Of a stretch of DNA of 32,266 nucleotides, positions 5,937-14,391 are shown piece by piece (positions within the stretch are counted from its first letter, which is position 1; each line of letters starts with the position of its first letter). Below the pieces are notes generated by a model. The model saw only the letters and a list, made by a program, of their open reading frames with translations, did no database searches and was not told the origin of the DNA. The stretch spans positions 1-32,266 of the forward strand of contig JAABQI010000067.1 in the NCBI GenBank assembly GCA_011391545.1, written 5' to 3'. A program made the position numbers and the translations under genes. The stretch is from Rhodoferax sp. Its GTDB lineage: Bacteria; Pseudomonadota; Gammaproteobacteria; Burkholderiales; Burkholderiaceae_C.

Positions 5937-7753
5937 AACGCCTTGAAGCCATCAACGATTTCGTCATCAAGTTTGCCAACATCAACGGCTCGGGTTCGGC
6001 CAGCGCCAACGAGCTGTTTGCCAAGGCCGTGATGCGCATGGGCGTGCCGGTGAGCCCGCGCAATATTTTCCCCAGCAACATCCAGGGCATGCCGACATGG
6101 TACGAGGCCCGGGTGTGCGAAAAGGGCTACCACGGCCGCAGAGGCGGCGTGGACATGATGGTCGCCATGAACCCGCAGACCTGGGACGAGGATCTGGCCG
6201 AGATCGAGCCCGGTGGCTACCTGTTTTACGACAGCACCCGGCCCATTCCAGAGTCCAAATTCCGCAAGGACATTCACGTCATTGGCGTGCCCCTGACCGA
6301 AATCACCAACGCCGCCTACACCGACCCGCGCCAGCGCCAGTTGTTCAAGAACATCATTTACGTGGGCGCCTTGTCGGTGCTGCTCGACATGGATGCCACG
6401 GTGTTCGAGAAGCTCTTTGCCGAGCAGTTCAAGGGCAAGGAGCGCTTGCTGGCCTCCAATTTGCAGGCCATCAACCTGGGTCGCGACTACGTCACGCAGC
6501 ACCTAGAGTTTCCGCTCGGCCTGCAGGTGCGCAAATCGGACATGATCGGCGACCAGATTTTCACCGACGGCAACAGTGCCGCGGCGCTGGGTTGTGTCTA
6601 TGGCGGTGCCACGGTGGCCGCCTGGTACCCGATCACGCCGTCGTCCTCGGTGCCGGAAAATTTCCAGAAATACTGCGAAAAATTCCGCGTCGATGCCAGC
6701 ACCGGGCAGCACAACTTCGCCATCGTGCAGGCTGAAGACGAACTGGCCTCGATCGGCATGGCCATCGGCGCCGGCTGGAATGGCGCACGGGCTTTCACAG
6801 CCACCTCGGGCGCCGGCATTTCGCTGATGACCGAGTTCATCGGCTTGGCTTACTTTGCCGAGATCCCGGTTACGCTGATCAACATCCAGCGCGGCGGCCC
6901 CAGCACCGGCATGCCCACCCGCACCCAGCAGTCAGACCTGCTGTCTTGCGCCTATGCGTCGCACGGCGACACCAAGCATGTGATGCTGTTTCCGCAAGAC
7001 CCGCACGAGTGCTTTACCCATGCGGCGGCCGCGCTTGACCTGGCGGACCGGCTGCAAACGCCCATTTTTGTCATGAGCGACCTCGACATCGGCATGAACC
7101 AGCGCCTGTGCAAGCCGTTTGTCTGGGACGACGCACGGGACTATGACCGCGGCAAGGTCATGACCGCCGCCGACCTCGCCGCCGGCAAGGACTTTGGCCG
7201 CTACAACGACGTCGATGGCGACGGCATTCCGTGGCGCACCTACCCCGGCACGCACCCCACCAAAGGCGCGTACTTCACCCGAGGCACGTCCAAGGATGCC
7301 TATGCGCGCTACTCGGAACGCGGGCCAGACTACATCTACAACATGGAGCGCTTGCTGAAAAAGTTCAAAACCGCCGCCGACCTGGTGCCGCAGCCGATTG
7401 TGCACAAGGCCGCCGAACCCACCCGCTTGGGCGCGATTTATTTTGGCTCCACCACGCCGGCCATGCGCGAGGCGCTGGACGTGCTGGACGAAGAGGGCAT
7501 CCATGTCGATGGCATGCGCCTGCTGGCCTACCCGTTCCCCAAATCGGTGGAGACCTTCCTGGCCGAACACGACACCGTGTTCGTGGTCGAGCAAAACCGC
7601 GACGCCCAGATGCGCACCTTGCTGATCGACGAAATCGATGCCAACCCCAAACAACTGGTGAAAGTGCTGCACTACGACGGCACCCCGATCACGGCGCGCT
7701 TTATCGTGAGCGCCATCGCCGCCAAGCTGGCGCTTCTGAAGGAGACTGTATGA
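5933..7753 (+). CDS. korA: 2-oxoacid (probably 2-oxoglutarate):ferredoxin oxidoreductase, fused gamma-alpha subunit
   Basis: A protein of 606 residues; the ATG at 5933 overlaps the previous stop, with GGAGG just upstream. The N-terminal ~190 residues form the gamma domain (ANINGSGSASANELFAKAV; KGYHGRRGGVDMMV). The rest is the alpha pyrimidine-binding domain (DGNSAAALGCVYGG; AWYPITPSSSVPE; QAEDELASIGMAIGAGWNGA; TSGAGISLMTEFIGLAYFAE; NIQRGGPSTGMPTRTQQSDL). The length and fusion match KorA-type enzymes. The complex decarboxylates a 2-oxoacid to acyl-CoA with thiamine diphosphate, reducing ferredoxin, or runs the reaction in reverse. The 2-oxoglutarate preference comes from overall likeness to KorA; pyruvate or branched 2-oxoacids cannot be excluded from sequence. 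It is cytoplasmic and oxygen-sensitive in related enzymes. Confidence 0.87.
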   Translation: MKRLEAINDFVIKFANINGSGSASANELFAKAVMRMGVPVSPRNIFPSNIQGMPTWYEARVCEKGYHGRRGGVDMMVAMNPQTWDEDLAEIEPGGYLFYDSTRPIPESKFRKDIHVIGVPLTEITNAAYTDPRQRQLFKNIIYVGALSVLLDMDATVFEKLFAEQFKGKERLLASNLQAINLGRDYVTQHLEFPLGLQVRKSDMIGDQIFTDGNSAAALGCVYGGATVAAWYPITPSSSVPENFQKYCEKFRVDASTGQHNFAIVQAEDELASIGMAIGAGWNGARAFTATSGAGISLMTEFIGLAYFAEIPVTLINIQRGGPSTGMPTRTQQSDLLSCAYASHGDTKHVMLFPQDPHECFTHAAAALDLADRLQTPIFVMSDLDIGMNQRLCKPFVWDDARDYDRGKVMTAADLAAGKDFGRYNDVDGDGIPWRTYPGTHPTKGAYFTRGTSKDAYARYSERGPDYIYNMERLLKKFKTAADLVPQPIVHKAAEPTRLGAIYFGSTTPAMREALDVLDEEGIHVDGMRLLAYPFPKSVETFLAEHDTVFVVEQNRDAQMRTLLIDEIDANPKQLVKVLHYDGTPITARFIVSAIAAKLALLKETV

Positions 7754-8805
7754 CCTACCTTGCCAAACCCCGGCTGCACCACCCCACGCTGACCAAAAAC
7801 AAGGTCGGCTATACCCGGCGCGACTACGAAGGCCCGGTCTCCACACTGTGCGCCGGTTGCGGCCATGATTCGATTTCAGCGGCCATCATTCAGGCCTGCT
7901 GGGAGATCGACATTGAACCGCACCGCGTGGCCAAGCTCTCGGGCATCGGCTGCAGCTCCAAGGCGCCCACCTACTTCCTGGGTGCCTCGCATGGCTTCAA
8001 CACCGTGCACGGGCGCATGCCCAGCGTGCTCACCGGCGCCAACCTGGCCAACCGCGAGCTGATGTACCTGGGCGTGTCGGGCGACGGCGACTCGGCCTCG
8101 ATTGGCCTGGGGCAGTTTGCCAACGCCATGCGCCGAGGCGTCAACATGGCTTACATCGTGATGAACAACGGCGTCTATGGCCTGACCAAGGGGCAGTTTT
8201 CGGCCACGGCCGACCGCGGCTCCAAGAGCAAAAAGGGCGCCATCAACACCGACAGCCCGGTCGACCTGGTCGGCATTGCGCTGCAACTGGGTGCCACCTA
8301 CGTGGCGCGCAGCTTCTCGGGCGACAAGGCGCAACTGGTGCCGCTGATCAAGGGCGCGCTGGCGCATGGCGGCGCGGCGTTCATCGACGTCATCAGCCCC
8401 TGTGTCACCTTCAACAACCACGGCGGCAGCACCAAGAGCTATGAGTATGTGCGCCAGCACGACGAGGCAGTCAGCGTGATCGACTTCATCACGCCCGGCC
8501 AGGAACCGGCCACCCAGTACGCGCCGGGTGAAGTGGTCGAGGTGGAGCAGAACGACGGCTCGGTGTTGCGCTTGCGCAAGTTGCACGCCGACTACGACCC
8601 CACCGACCGCTATGCCGCCATGAGTTACATGAACAGCCATGCCGCGCGTGGCGAAGTGGTCACCGGCTTGCTGTACCTTGACCCGCTGCCAACCGACCTG
8701 CACACCTCGCTCAACACCAGCGCGCATCCGCTCAACACCCTGGGTGTGAAGCAGCTTTGCCCGGGCGCAGGGGCGCTGGACAAAATCAACGCGGCGCTGC
8801 GTTAA
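7750..8805 (+). CDS. korB: 2-oxoacid:ferredoxin oxidoreductase beta subunit (TPP-binding)
   Basis: A protein of 351 residues; the ATG at 7750 overlaps the korA stop (ATGA), with GGAG a few bases before. It has CAGCGHDSISAAI near the start and SGIGCSSKAPTYF, with cysteines placed for the [4Fe-4S] cluster. The thiamine diphosphate motif runs from GVSGDGDSASIGLGQFANAM to VMNNGVYGLTKGQFS. A further Cys stands in VISPCVTFNNHGGS. These are the marks of the beta subunit of the 2-oxoacid:ferredoxin oxidoreductase family. It forms the active site together with KorA. The C-terminal ~80 residues are less conserved and carry no motif I recognise. The operon continues after 24 bases with a CBS-domain gene. 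Confidence 0.9.
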   Translation: MTYLAKPRLHHPTLTKNKVGYTRRDYEGPVSTLCAGCGHDSISAAIIQACWEIDIEPHRVAKLSGIGCSSKAPTYFLGASHGFNTVHGRMPSVLTGANLANRELMYLGVSGDGDSASIGLGQFANAMRRGVNMAYIVMNNGVYGLTKGQFSATADRGSKSKKGAINTDSPVDLVGIALQLGATYVARSFSGDKAQLVPLIKGALAHGGAAFIDVISPCVTFNNHGGSTKSYEYVRQHDEAVSVIDFITPGQEPATQYAPGEVVEVEQNDGSVLRLRKLHADYDPTDRYAAMSYMNSHAARGEVVTGLLYLDPLPTDLHTSLNTSAHPLNTLGVKQLCPGAGALDKINAALR

Positions 8806-8829
8806 AACCATCACCCCAAGGAGCCAGCC

Positions 8830-9270
8830 ATGAGCGAACGTACCGTATTTCAATCAATGGCGCAGCGCCATGTGGTGAGCGTGGTGCCCACCGCCACGGT
8901 CTATACCGCGGCCTGCGTGATGACGCGCGCCAACTGCGGCAGCGTGCTGGTGATCGACGCCGCCAACACCCTGCTGGGCATCGTGACCGAGCGCGACCTG
9001 ATGACCCGCCTGCTGGCCAAGTCGCTCGACCCGGCCACCACCACGGTGGCCGACATCATGACGCGCAACCCGCACTGCGTGGTGCCCGAGACCAAGGTGG
9101 CCGACGCCGTGCTGCTGATGATCGAGCGCGGTTTCCGGCACCTGCCCATCGTCACCGAGGCCAACAAGATTCTGGGCGTGTTCTCGGTGCGCGACGCCAT
9201 GCCGCGCGAGGTGCAGGCGGCCGAAAGTCTGGCCGAGTTTCACGAGCAGGTGAACGACGCGCTGGGTTAA
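8830..9270 (+). CDS. Two-CBS-domain protein
   Basis: A protein of 146 residues made almost entirely of two CBS domains. The first spans roughly residues 15-65 (TVYTAACVMTRANCGSVLVID to IVTERDLMTRLLAK), the second 75-130 (VADIMTRNPHCVVPETKVADA; GFRHLPIVTEANKILGVFSVRD). AAGGAG lies 6 nt before the ATG. CBS pairs bind adenine nucleotides and often sense energy state. Such small stand-alone forms lack an enzyme domain and may act on a partner. The position 24 bases after korB, on the same strand, suggests co-transcription with the oxidoreductase, but the target is unknown. The stop overlaps the convergent hoxW stop by four bases. Confidence 0.85.
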   Translation: MSERTVFQSMAQRHVVSVVPTATVYTAACVMTRANCGSVLVIDAANTLLGIVTERDLMTRLLAKSLDPATTTVADIMTRNPHCVVPETKVADAVLLMIERGFRHLPIVTEANKILGVFSVRDAMPREVQAAESLAEFHEQVNDALG

Positions 9271-9728
9271 AAGCCATCAGGGTTCAGCCATCGCCTGGCC
9301 CACTGCAGCGCGCTTTGCAGGTGCGCCAGGGCCGCCGGGCCAGGCGGTTCGCCCAATTCAAAGGCTTCGCCACGAATCGCCAGCAAGGTGCAGGGCGGTG
9401 GCGGCTCGCCCTGCAAATCCTGAAAGACCTGCAGCAAGGCCGGCGGAGACAGGGCATGGGTGGTAAAGCTTGCATCCTGTGCCGCCTGCAACGTGGTGAC
9501 TTCAAACGGTGCAGCGCAGCTCAGGCTGGCATCAATAAATAGCACCCTTTGTCGCCCGATCAGGTCCAGCGCGTGCTCAATCTGCAACTGGTAGTCTTCC
9601 AGAAACTCCACCTGGCCTTGCAAAGCGTCTGGCAGTTGCTCGCGCAGGGCTGCCAGGCACAGCGGCCCCAGCGCATCATCGCCCCGGCTCAGATTGCCCC
9701 AGGCCAGCACCAGCAGCGGGGGGGTCAT
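9267..9728 (-). CDS. hoxW: [NiFe]-hydrogenase maturation protease
   Basis: A protein of 153 residues of the HycI/HoxW endopeptidase family. The N-terminus has VLAWGNLSRGDDALGP with the GN-x4-DD-x-G signature; one of the Asp residues (17 or 18) is the nickel-sensing ligand. A second conserved part is FIDASL near residue 84, and a THALSPPALL segment carries the conserved His. The enzyme removes the C-terminal tail of the hydrogenase large subunit after nickel insertion. It lies last in the hox unit, its start overlapping the hoxH stop, so HoxH is the obvious substrate. A specific symbol is given because of this linkage. No hyp genes for cofactor assembly lie in the window. Confidence 0.87.
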   Translation of the reverse strand: MTPPLLVLAWGNLSRGDDALGPLCLAALREQLPDALQGQVEFLEDYQLQIEHALDLIGRQRVLFIDASLSCAAPFEVTTLQAAQDASFTTHALSPPALLQVFQDLQGEPPPPCTLLAIRGEAFELGEPPGPAALAHLQSALQWARRWLNPDGF

Positions 9729-11248
9729 GTGGCGCGCGTCACTCCGCCTTGCGTTGATTTCTGCACATGGTCCAGCACCGCGCCATCAGCCGCCAGCAGC
9801 GTCACCTCCAGCGGCATCTGGCCCAGCGCGTGAGTGGCGCAGGACAGGCAGGGGTCGTAGGCGCGAATGGCCACTTCGATGTGATTGAGCAGGCCCTCGG
9901 TGAGTTCCTGGCCGTCCAGATAATCCCGCGCCACCGAGCGCACCGCTTCGTTCATGGCCTGGTTGTTGTGGGTGGTGGACACGATCAGGTTGCAGCGGGT
10001 CACCAGGTCGTCGTCGCCCACCTCGTAGTCGTGGATCAAGGTTCCGCGCGGCGCCTCGATCATGCCGACGCCGTGGCGCTGGCGCACGCCGCTGGTGAGC
10101 AGGTCGCCCGACAGCAGCGCCGGGTCTGCCAGCAGTTCGGCGACCACTTCCACCGCGTGCAGCATCTCGATCATGCGCGCCCAGTGGTAGGCCAGCGTGG
10201 CGTGCACCGGCTCGCCCTGGCCCCAGGCAACAAAGGCCTGGCGTTCGGTTTCAGCGCGCTCGCTGGGAATGAAGTCGCAGTTTTGCACCCGGGCCAGCGG
10301 CCCCACGCGGTACCAGCCCAGTTGTGCGCCCAGGCTGCGCAGGTAGGGGAACTTCATGTAGCTCCAGGGCCGCACCTCTTCTTCGATCAGCTCCAGGTAG
10401 CGCTGGTCGTCGATCTGGTCAAACAGAATGCGGCCGTCCGCATCGCGCACCCGCAGCACGCCGTCATACAAATCCATGGCGCCGTCGGGGCGCACCAGCG
10501 ACATCAGGTTGGAGCGAAAGCTGCCAAAGCTGTTGTACAGCGCCGGGTTTTGCGCATGCAACTGCTTGGCAATGGCCACCGCGTCCTGCGCCCATTCCAG
10601 CATTTGCGGCAGCTCGCGCTGCAGGTTGTTGCGTTCTTCCAGCGTCACCAGCTTGTTGATGCCGCCAGGCACGGCGCCGGTGCCGTGGATGCGCTTGCCG
10701 GCGGTGATACGGATGATTTCCTGGCCGAACTTGCGCAGCAAAATGCCTTTTTTGGCGATCTCGGGGTGCGCCTGCGCCACCCCCACGATGTTGCGTTTGG
10801 CCACTTCGGAATCAAAGCCGAACAGCAGGTCGGGCGACGACAGATGAAAGAAGTGCAGAGCATGGGACTGCAGGATTTGCCCGTAGTGCATCAACCGGCG
10901 CACCGCGTTGGCGCTGGCGCTCACCGGCGTGGCGCCGATGATGCGGTCAAACGCCTTGGACGCGGCCAGGTGGTGCGACACCGGGCAGATGCCGCACAGG
11001 CGCTGCACCATCACCGGCACCTCCCAGTAGGGGCGGCCTTCGATGAATTTCTCGAAGCCCCGGAACTCGACAATGTGCAGGCGCACCTGCTCGATGTGGT
11101 TGTCGGCGTCCAGCAGCAGCGTGACCTTGCCGTGCCCCTCAACACGTGACACCGGGTCAATCGCCACCCGGCGCAGGTTCTCTGGGTGGGCGGCGGTTTC
11201 AAGGGGAAAAGTCATGGGGTGTCCTGCAGTGACGATTTCTTCAGTCAT
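9725..11248 (-). CDS. hoxH: NAD-linked bidirectional [NiFe] hydrogenase large subunit
   Basis: A protein of 507 residues holding the Ni-Fe active site. The N-terminal ligand motif is RLCGICPVSHH (C85, C88) and the C-terminal one is DPCLSCATH (C467, C470, H473). A 34-residue tail after H473 would be cut off during maturation. Other family marks are AIDPVSRVEGHGK near residue 30 and GAVPGGINK. These fit group 3d HoxH. The start at 11248 overlaps the hoxY stop by eight bases. An in-frame ATG at 11213-11215 has a better AGGA upstream and could be the true start, which would remove 11 residues. The protein works with HoxY to split or form H2 in the cytoplasm. Confidence 0.93.
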   Translation of the reverse strand: MTEEIVTAGHPMTFPLETAAHPENLRRVAIDPVSRVEGHGKVTLLLDADNHIEQVRLHIVEFRGFEKFIEGRPYWEVPVMVQRLCGICPVSHHLAASKAFDRIIGATPVSASANAVRRLMHYGQILQSHALHFFHLSSPDLLFGFDSEVAKRNIVGVAQAHPEIAKKGILLRKFGQEIIRITAGKRIHGTGAVPGGINKLVTLEERNNLQRELPQMLEWAQDAVAIAKQLHAQNPALYNSFGSFRSNLMSLVRPDGAMDLYDGVLRVRDADGRILFDQIDDQRYLELIEEEVRPWSYMKFPYLRSLGAQLGWYRVGPLARVQNCDFIPSERAETERQAFVAWGQGEPVHATLAYHWARMIEMLHAVEVVAELLADPALLSGDLLTSGVRQRHGVGMIEAPRGTLIHDYEVGDDDLVTRCNLIVSTTHNNQAMNEAVRSVARDYLDGQELTEGLLNHIEVAIRAYDPCLSCATHALGQMPLEVTLLAADGAVLDHVQKSTQGGVTRAT

Positions 11249-11819
11249 AGTGAATCAGCCCATGCCCCAGTTGGGGCGTGCGCCCGGCCAGCAGGTCAGT
11301 CAGAAACGACCAGATGGCGTCGGCGCTGGGTGGGCAGCCGGGCAGGAAGTAGTCCACATGCACCACCTCGTGGATCGGGTGCACATGGTTGAGCGGCAGC
11401 GGCAACTCGGGGTCGTTGGGCACCTGGCTGCCAGCCACTGTGCCGTCATGGTGGCAGTACACCTCGCACAGCATGTCGCCCACATCGAGGTGGTTGCGCT
11501 GCGCCGGCAGGCCGCCGTTGATGGCGCAAGCGCCCACCGCCACCAGCGTTTTGCAATGGGCACGGAACTCGCGCAGCACCTGCACGTTTTCGGCGTTGCA
11601 CAGGCCGCCCTCAATGAGGCCGATGTCGCAGCGGCTGATGGTCTTGATGTCGGTCAGCGGCGAGCGGTCGAACTCGACGTGTTCCAGCAGTTCCAGCAGG
11701 CGCTCGTCAATGTCAAGCAGGGACATGTGACAACCAAAACAGCCCGCCAGCGACACCGTGGCCACCTTGAGCTTGCGCGGCGCGTGCAGCGGCGGCGCAC
11801 TGATTTCCTCGGGTTTCAT
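11241..11819 (-). CDS. hoxY: NAD-linked bidirectional [NiFe] hydrogenase small subunit
   Basis: A protein of 192 residues with no twin-arginine signal, as expected for the short cytoplasmic small subunits. The proximal [4Fe-4S] ligands are visible: GCFGCH (C27, C30), GGLCN (C74), GACA (C98) and PGCPPS (C162). The KVATVSLAGCFGCHMSLLD start is typical of HoxY. It carries electrons from the Ni-Fe site of HoxH to the HoxFU diaphorase. The start codon overlaps the hoxU stop as ATGA, suggesting coupled translation. Confidence 0.93.
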   Translation of the reverse strand: MKPEEISAPPLHAPRKLKVATVSLAGCFGCHMSLLDIDERLLELLEHVEFDRSPLTDIKTISRCDIGLIEGGLCNAENVQVLREFRAHCKTLVAVGACAINGGLPAQRNHLDVGDMLCEVYCHHDGTVAGSQVPNDPELPLPLNHVHPIHEVVHVDYFLPGCPPSADAIWSFLTDLLAGRTPQLGHGLIHYD

Positions 11820-12538
11820 GTCGCGTCCTCCTGCGACACCGGGTGGCTGTCAAAGCGGCGCTGGCCGATCGGGATGACGAAGCCGCGGCGCTTGGGCAGG
11901 ATGGCGCCCACCGGGCAGATGCTGGCGGCGCGGTCTGTCGGGCCGATGGCGCTGCTCAACAGTTGGCCGCTGTCGCTGTTGACCAGCAAGTGGCTCGTGA
12001 TGCCGCGTCCGCCCATGGCAAACACGTGCTTGCCCTCTTGCGCGCTGGCGCGCACGCACAGGCCGCACAGGATGCAGCGGTTCAGGTCGAGCAGCAGCTC
12101 GGGGTGGCTGGCATCGACACGACGGTTGGGGTAGAACTCTTCAAAATGCGGCCCTTCCATGCCCATCTGGTAAGCGGTGGCCTGCAGCAGGCAGTTGCCG
12201 CTTTTTTCGCACGAGGGGCAAAAGTGGTTGCCCTCGACAAACAGCATCTGCAGCAGAGTTTTGCGCTGGGCGTTGAGTTCGGGGGTGTCGCTTTCAACCT
12301 CCTGTCCGCTGCCGGCCGCAATGGTGCAGGCCGCACCGCTGCGGCCGTTGACCTTGACCGTGCACAGCCGGCAGGAGCCGTGCGCGGCAAAGTCGGGGTG
12401 CCAGCACAGGTGCGGAATGTAATGCCCGGCACGGCGGGCGGCCTGCAAAATGCTGTCGCCCGGGCCGAATTCGACCTCCTGCCCGTCCAGCGCGAAGGTG
12501 CCGGGGCTCAACGCATCGATGCGGGTGTCGGTCATCAT
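11816..12538 (-). CDS. hoxU: Hydrogenase diaphorase iron-sulfur subunit
   Basis: A protein of 240 residues related to the N-terminal part of complex I NuoG. It has a plant-type [2Fe-2S] domain (C45, C56, C59, C71), a His/Cys-ligated cluster motif around NHFCPSCEKSGNC (C107, C110, C116), and a [4Fe-4S] motif CILCGLC (C155, C158, C161) with C208 in CPVGA. HoxU links the flavin of HoxF to the hydrogenase dimer. The 5' end overlaps the hoxF stop as ATGA. The length is usual for HoxU, and nothing is missing. Confidence 0.93.
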   Translation of the reverse strand: MMTDTRIDALSPGTFALDGQEVEFGPGDSILQAARRAGHYIPHLCWHPDFAAHGSCRLCTVKVNGRSGAACTIAAGSGQEVESDTPELNAQRKTLLQMLFVEGNHFCPSCEKSGNCLLQATAYQMGMEGPHFEEFYPNRRVDASHPELLLDLNRCILCGLCVRASAQEGKHVFAMGGRGITSHLLVNSDSGQLLSSAIGPTDRAASICPVGAILPKRRGFVIPIGQRRFDSHPVSQEDAT

Positions 12539-14346
12539 TCAAAATTCTCCAGGTGCGCGCCACTGTCGTTGCGACCGGTGGCGCGGCGCGCCTGCGAGAG
12601 CTCGGCGTCCATGTCGAAACCGGCGACAAAGTGCAGCGACTTCAAATGCTGCTCATAGGCAGGGCGAAACTTGGCGATGGTGTCGCGCAGCGGGTTGCAG
12701 GCGGCGGCGCCCAAGCCGCAGTGGGTGGCGCCGTGCATCAATTTGTCGAGTTCGTAGAGCACCTGGATGTCGGCGCTGGAGCCATAGCCACGCTTGAGCT
12801 TGTCCATCTGGCGCACCACCAGTTCGGTGCCGACCCGGCACGGCGTGCAGAAACCGCAGCTCTCATGGGCGAAAAAGTGGGCGAAGTTGCGGGCCACCTC
12901 GAACAGGTCGCGGCTTCGGTCGAACACCATGAAGGCGCCCGCCGTGGGCACGTCTTCAAAGCCGATGCGGCGGCTGAATTCCGAGGCCGACAGGCACACG
13001 CCCGAAGGCCCGCCGACCTGCACCGCCTGCGTGTCGCGCGCGCCGCAGTCTTCCAGGATGCGCCCGACGCGGGTGCCGAACGGGTACTCGTAAATGCCGG
13101 GGCGCTCGCAGTCGCCGGAGACCGAGTGGATCTTGGTGCCGGTCGATTGCGCTGTGCCAATGGCGGCCCACCACGCGCCGCCATGCACCGCAATGTGGGT
13201 CACGGCGCAAAAAGTTTCAACGTTGTTGACGGTGGTGGGCTGGCCCAGGTAGCCATGCTCGACCGGGAAGGGCGGACGAATGCGCGGCACGCCACGCTTG
13301 CCTTCGAGCGATTCGATCAGTGCCGACTCCTCGCCGCAGACGTAGGCCCCGGCACCCACATGAATGGTGATGTCAAAGTCAAAGCCGGCCCTGCCCTGAA
13401 TCGATGCGCCCAGCAAGCCTTGTTCGCGTCGGCGCTGCAACACCGCTTGCAGGGGGGCCAGCAGGTAGCGGTATTCGCCGCGCAAATACATCAAGCCATG
13501 CCGGGCGCCGATCGACCAGGCCGCGATGGTCATGCCCTCGAACAGGGTGTCGGCGTAGCTGGTCAACAGCACCCGGTCCTTGAAGGTGCCGGGCTCGCCT
13601 TCGTCGGCATTGCAGACCACGTAATGCGCCTGCCCCGCGGCATTGCGGCACAGTTGCCATTTGGTGCCGGTGGCGTAGCCGGCACCGCCCCGGCCGCGCA
13701 ATTTGGAGCGTTTGATGTCGTCGAGCATGGCCTGGGGTTCGCGCGCCAGTGCGGCGGCAATGCCGGCGCCCGGCGCCGGTTGCTCGCCCAGCTTGACATC
13801 GGCCAGGCGGATCTGATCGTCAACTTGCGACCATTCAGACGGCCATTGCGCGGGCGGCACGCGCTGCTCGATCAATTCGGCCATCTGCGCAATGCGCTGC
13901 GGGGTCAGCCGGGTGATGACCTGGTGGTGGTTGATGAGCGCCGCCGGGCCCTGGTCGCACAGGCCGGTGCACGAGGTGGTGGCGATGCTCACCAGGCCAT
14001 CGGCGCGCGCCTGGTCGGGGGCCACTTTGAGCAATCCGCACAATTGCCGCAGCAAGGCTTCGCTGCCGAGCATGCGGTCGGTGACGTTGTCGCTGAACAG
14101 CACGCGGTAGGCGCCCACCGGCTGGGTATGGAAAAAACGATAAAAGCCCGCCACGCCTTCGACGTGCGCCAGCGTCAGCCCCAGGGCGGCTGCTATCTGG
14201 CGCAGGGCAGGGCGCGGCAACCAGCCATGAATAGCCTGGAACTCGCGCAGGATTTGGACCAGTTCATGAGAATCGCGGCCGTGGCGCTGCAGCACCGACT
14301 GAAGTTCAGTCGCCGATGGCTCGGACAAGGTCAAATTCGAGTTCAT
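12535..14346 (-). CDS. hoxF: Hydrogenase diaphorase flavoprotein subunit (NuoE-NuoF fusion)
   Basis: The ATG at 14344-14346 is preferred over an in-frame TTG at 14367. The 603-residue protein has an N-terminal NuoE-like thioredoxin-fold domain (about 1-160) and a NuoF-like domain. The latter shows LRGRGGAGYATG (217-228) and NADEGEPGTFKDR for NADH/FMN, GAGAYVCGEESALIE, and the [4Fe-4S] ligands CGFCTPC (C497, C500, C503) with C543. The NuoE-like domain keeps C126 and C130 (CTGLC) but has Ser and Asp where the first Cys pair normally stands, so its [2Fe-2S] cluster is probably absent or altered. HoxF exchanges electrons with NAD(H). It is the first gene of the hox unit. The upstream gap to coq7 is short and contains a palindromic repeat. 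I see no strong promoter for the unit. Confidence 0.92.
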   Translation of the reverse strand: MNSNLTLSEPSATELQSVLQRHGRDSHELVQILREFQAIHGWLPRPALRQIAAALGLTLAHVEGVAGFYRFFHTQPVGAYRVLFSDNVTDRMLGSEALLRQLCGLLKVAPDQARADGLVSIATTSCTGLCDQGPAALINHHQVITRLTPQRIAQMAELIEQRVPPAQWPSEWSQVDDQIRLADVKLGEQPAPGAGIAAALAREPQAMLDDIKRSKLRGRGGAGYATGTKWQLCRNAAGQAHYVVCNADEGEPGTFKDRVLLTSYADTLFEGMTIAAWSIGARHGLMYLRGEYRYLLAPLQAVLQRRREQGLLGASIQGRAGFDFDITIHVGAGAYVCGEESALIESLEGKRGVPRIRPPFPVEHGYLGQPTTVNNVETFCAVTHIAVHGGAWWAAIGTAQSTGTKIHSVSGDCERPGIYEYPFGTRVGRILEDCGARDTQAVQVGGPSGVCLSASEFSRRIGFEDVPTAGAFMVFDRSRDLFEVARNFAHFFAHESCGFCTPCRVGTELVVRQMDKLKRGYGSSADIQVLYELDKLMHGATHCGLGAAACNPLRDTIAKFRPAYEQHLKSLHFVAGFDMDAELSQARRATGRNDSGAHLENFE

Positions 14347-14348
14347 GG

Positions 14349-14376
14349 TTAGCAATATAGCGCACAAAATTACAAT
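14349..14376 (+). promoter_or_regulatory. Possible coq7 promoter
   Basis: TTAGCA (14349-14354) and TACAAT (14371-14376) are 16 bp apart and resemble a sigma-70 promoter pointing at coq7. Transcription would begin near 14383, so the palindrome at 14392-14434 would lie in the coq7 leader. The -35 overlaps the region just before the hoxF start. Confidence 0.35.
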
Positions 14377-14391
14377 ATGCCATCTAATCAG

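Noticed and set aside
9767-11149. Long + strand open frame opposite hoxH
   Set aside because: The His- and Val-rich composition is that of an antisense shadow. The hoxH motifs are unmistakable on the other strand.
14354-14382. TATATT seven bases before the hoxF ATG as a promoter for a leaderless hox transcript
   Set aside because: The matching -35 (TGGCAT) is weak and the GG/GC spacing does not fit sigma-54 either. There is not enough support.
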